From Gammaproteobacteria bacterium (GTDB lineage: Bacteria; Pseudomonadota; Gammaproteobacteria; Thiohalorhabdales; Thiohalorhabdaceae): a stretch of DNA of 8,365 nt. Made by a program: the position numbers and the translations under genes. Below, one piece after another: positions 7,371 through 8,365 of this stretch (the first letter of the stretch is position 1; each line of letters opens with the position of its first letter). The DNA is taken from the NCBI GenBank assembly GCA_018609925.1, contig JAHEOG010000192.1, positions 1 through 8,365 of the forward strand, given 5' to 3'. The notes beneath the pieces were generated by a model. It ran no database searches. It was not told where the DNA came from and saw nothing but the letters and a program-made list of their open reading frames with translations.

Positions 7371-8092
7371 AGTCCCCCCTCGCTCGGGGCCCGCTCTTGG
7401 GCCCGGAACAGCTCGGGTGCCCCCGTGCGGGCCAGACCGCGCATGGCTTCCATCTGGCGATCCGTGAAGGGGCTCTGCTCGGCGGTGCCCTGCACCTCGA
7501 CCAGGCGGCCGTCGTCCGCCAGCACGAAGTTCATGTCCACGGAGGCCCGTGCGTCCTCTTGGTAGTCCGGATCCAGAAGGGCATTATCATCAACCACCGC
7601 GGCGGAAACCGCGGCAACCGCGAAGTGCAGCGGAGCCCGGGCGAGGATGCCCTGAGTAACCAATTTCTCGAGGGCATCCCGCAAGGCCACGTAGCCCCCT
7701 GTGATGGCTGCAGTGCGGGTACCCCCGTCGGCCTGCAGGACGTCGCAGTCCACAACCACCTGTCGCTTGCCGAGGGCCTCCAGGTCCACGGCTGCGCGCA
7801 GAGACCGGGCGATCAGCCGTTGGATCTCCTGGGTCCGGCCTCCCGGTCCGCCGCGAGTGGACTCCCGGGGATTGCGCTGGGGAGTGGCTCGCGGAAGCAT
7901 GGCGTACTCGGAGTGGATCCAGCCGCTTGTTCCGCGCACGAGAAAAGGCGGTACCCGGTTCTCCACGCTGGCCGTGCACAGGACGTGGGTATCTCCGAAG
8001 CTGGCCAGGACCGAGCCTTCCGCTTGCTGGGTAAAACCCCGCTCCAGCCGCACCGGGCGCATCTCGTCAGGGGCGCGTCCGCCGGAGCGCAT
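7367..8092 (-). CDS. rph: Ribonuclease PH
   Basis: The product is 241 residues, matching the family (about 238). The enzyme trims the 3' trailer of tRNA precursors using inorganic phosphate and releases nucleoside diphosphates. The frame stays open 71 codons further upstream. The ATG at 8092 is nevertheless clearly the start: it begins M-R-S-G-G-R-A-P-D-E-M-R-P-V, as RNase PH does, and has AAGGAG 5 bases before it. Motifs include GFTQQAEGSVLASFGDTHVLC (19-39), GWIHSEYAMLPRAT (57-70), GRTQEIQRLIARSLRAAVDL (85-104) with R86, the phosphate site GGTRTA (123-128) with R126, and EVQGTAEQSPF near residue 206. It is the first gene of the minus-strand unit. Its stop overlaps mltA (GTGA). The divergent neighbour is yicC, a common arrangement in Gammaproteobacteria. 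Confidence 0.97.
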   Translation of the reverse strand: MRSGGRAPDEMRPVRLERGFTQQAEGSVLASFGDTHVLCTASVENRVPPFLVRGTSGWIHSEYAMLPRATPQRNPRESTRGGPGGRTQEIQRLIARSLRAAVDLEALGKRQVVVDCDVLQADGGTRTAAITGGYVALRDALEKLVTQGILARAPLHFAVAAVSAAVVDDNALLDPDYQEDARASVDMNFVLADDGRLVEVQGTAEQSPFTDRQMEAMRGLARTGAPELFRAQERAPSEGGL

Positions 8093-8097
8093 GGTAT

Positions 8098-8103
8098 CTC
8101 CTT
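8098..8103 (-). promoter_or_regulatory. Ribosome binding site of rph
   Basis: On the minus strand AAGGAG lies 5 bases before the ATG at 8092. It fixes the rph start and rules out the 71-codon upstream extension of the open frame. Confidence 0.85.
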
Positions 8104-8228
8104 GGGAGGTGGACCGGGAGTGCTCGGGCAAGGATCGCCCATGGTACCAAACCCGGCGGCTACCCTTACGCGCTTTCGCCTCCTCGGCCCATGACGGATA
8201 ATGGGACCGGCACGATCCAACTAGGCGC

Positions 8229-8236
8229 AGGAAGGG
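8229..8236 (+). promoter_or_regulatory. Ribosome binding site of yicC
   Basis: AGGAAGGG lies 5 bases before the ATG at 8242, which supports that start for the partial yicC gene. Confidence 0.75.
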
Positions 8237-8241
8237 CCGCG

Positions 8242-8365
8242 ATGATTCGCAGCATGACCGGGTTCGCTCAGGCCAGTGCGGACTTGGGCACGGGACAGGC
8301 CACATGGGACCTGCGCAGCATCAACCACCGCTACCTCGAGATCCAGCCGCGGCTCCCCGAGGAAT
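8242..8365 (+). CDS. yicC: YicC family endoribonuclease, 3' partial
   Basis: Only the first 41 codons lie in the window. They read M-I-R-S-M-T-G-F-A-Q, then ATWDLRSINHRYLEIQPRLPE, which is the diagnostic YicC/YloC N-terminus (RSxNxRYLE and RLPE). Family members are metal-dependent endoribonucleases; the E. coli protein has been tied to RNA turnover, including small-RNA decay. The ATG is preceded by AGGAAGGG 5 bases upstream. It is transcribed away from rph from the shared 149-base gap. Confidence 0.93.
   Translation, partial: MIRSMTGFAQASADLGTGQATWDLRSINHRYLEIQPRLPEE

Larger units (their letters stand above)
8093..8241. promoter_or_regulatory. Divergent rph/yicC intergenic region, probable two-way promoter region
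   Basis: This 149-base gap is the only non-coding stretch of any size and must hold promoters for both directions. On the + strand a GATAAT box at 8197-8202 differs from the -10 consensus at one position, but the matching -35 area (TTTCGC at 8174-8179) is poor. On the - strand TACCAT (8141-8146) is a weak -10 candidate without a good -35. Promoter assignment is inference, and the sites are only candidates. The palindromic GGTACC core at 8143-8148 is the only obvious dyad and I attach no function to it. Confidence 0.45.

Noticed and set aside
7397..8194. 265-codon open frame on the + strand opposite rph
   Set aside because: It is a mirror of rph codon bias in a GC-rich genome and shows no domain-like pattern.
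8093..8305. In-frame upstream extension of rph by 71 codons
   Set aside because: The extension has no family similarity, runs across the intergenic gap and into yicC on the other strand, and the ATG at 8092 has an ideal ribosome binding site and the conserved RNase PH N-terminus.

Overview
The window is about 8.4 kb of very GC-rich, fully coding bacterial chromosome. HemX next to HemY, a yicC/rph divergent pair and an rph-rdgB-hemW order all point to a Gammaproteobacterium. The high GC suggests an Ectothiorhodospira-type or other purple-sulfur-related lineage, but that lineage guess is inference. Nothing mobile is visible: no insertion sequence, tRNA, CRISPR array, phage gene or attachment site. 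Base composition looks even throughout.

Layout. On the + strand, bases 1-3984 hold a tightly packed unit: hemX (5' end outside the window), hemY, an atypical NAD(P)-binding SDR protein, and trmB. On the - strand, bases 8092 down to 3969 hold a second unit: rph, mltA, rdgB, hemW and a gamma-glutamylcyclotransferase-like gene. The two units converge, and trmB and the cyclotransferase-like gene overlap tail to tail by 16 bases. At the right edge, yicC starts on the + strand, divergent from rph. The 149-base gap between rph and yicC is the only real intergenic space in the window.

Function. The left unit begins with the membrane partners HemX and HemY, which sit downstream of the tetrapyrrole genes hemC and hemD in related genomes. 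It ends with a tRNA-modifying enzyme. The right unit is a housekeeping set: tRNA 3'-end trimming (RNase PH), murein turnover at the outer membrane (MltA), cleansing of the nucleotide pool (RdgB), a radical-SAM haem chaperone (HemW) and a small glutathione or gamma-glutamyl-amine type enzyme. Start and stop codons overlap or nearly touch at almost every junction, so translational coupling is likely in both units.

I did not find a convincing new biological system. The points most worth a second look are mltA sitting between rph and rdgB, the SDR protein without a visible YxxxK motif beside hemXY, and the overlapping convergent gene ends.
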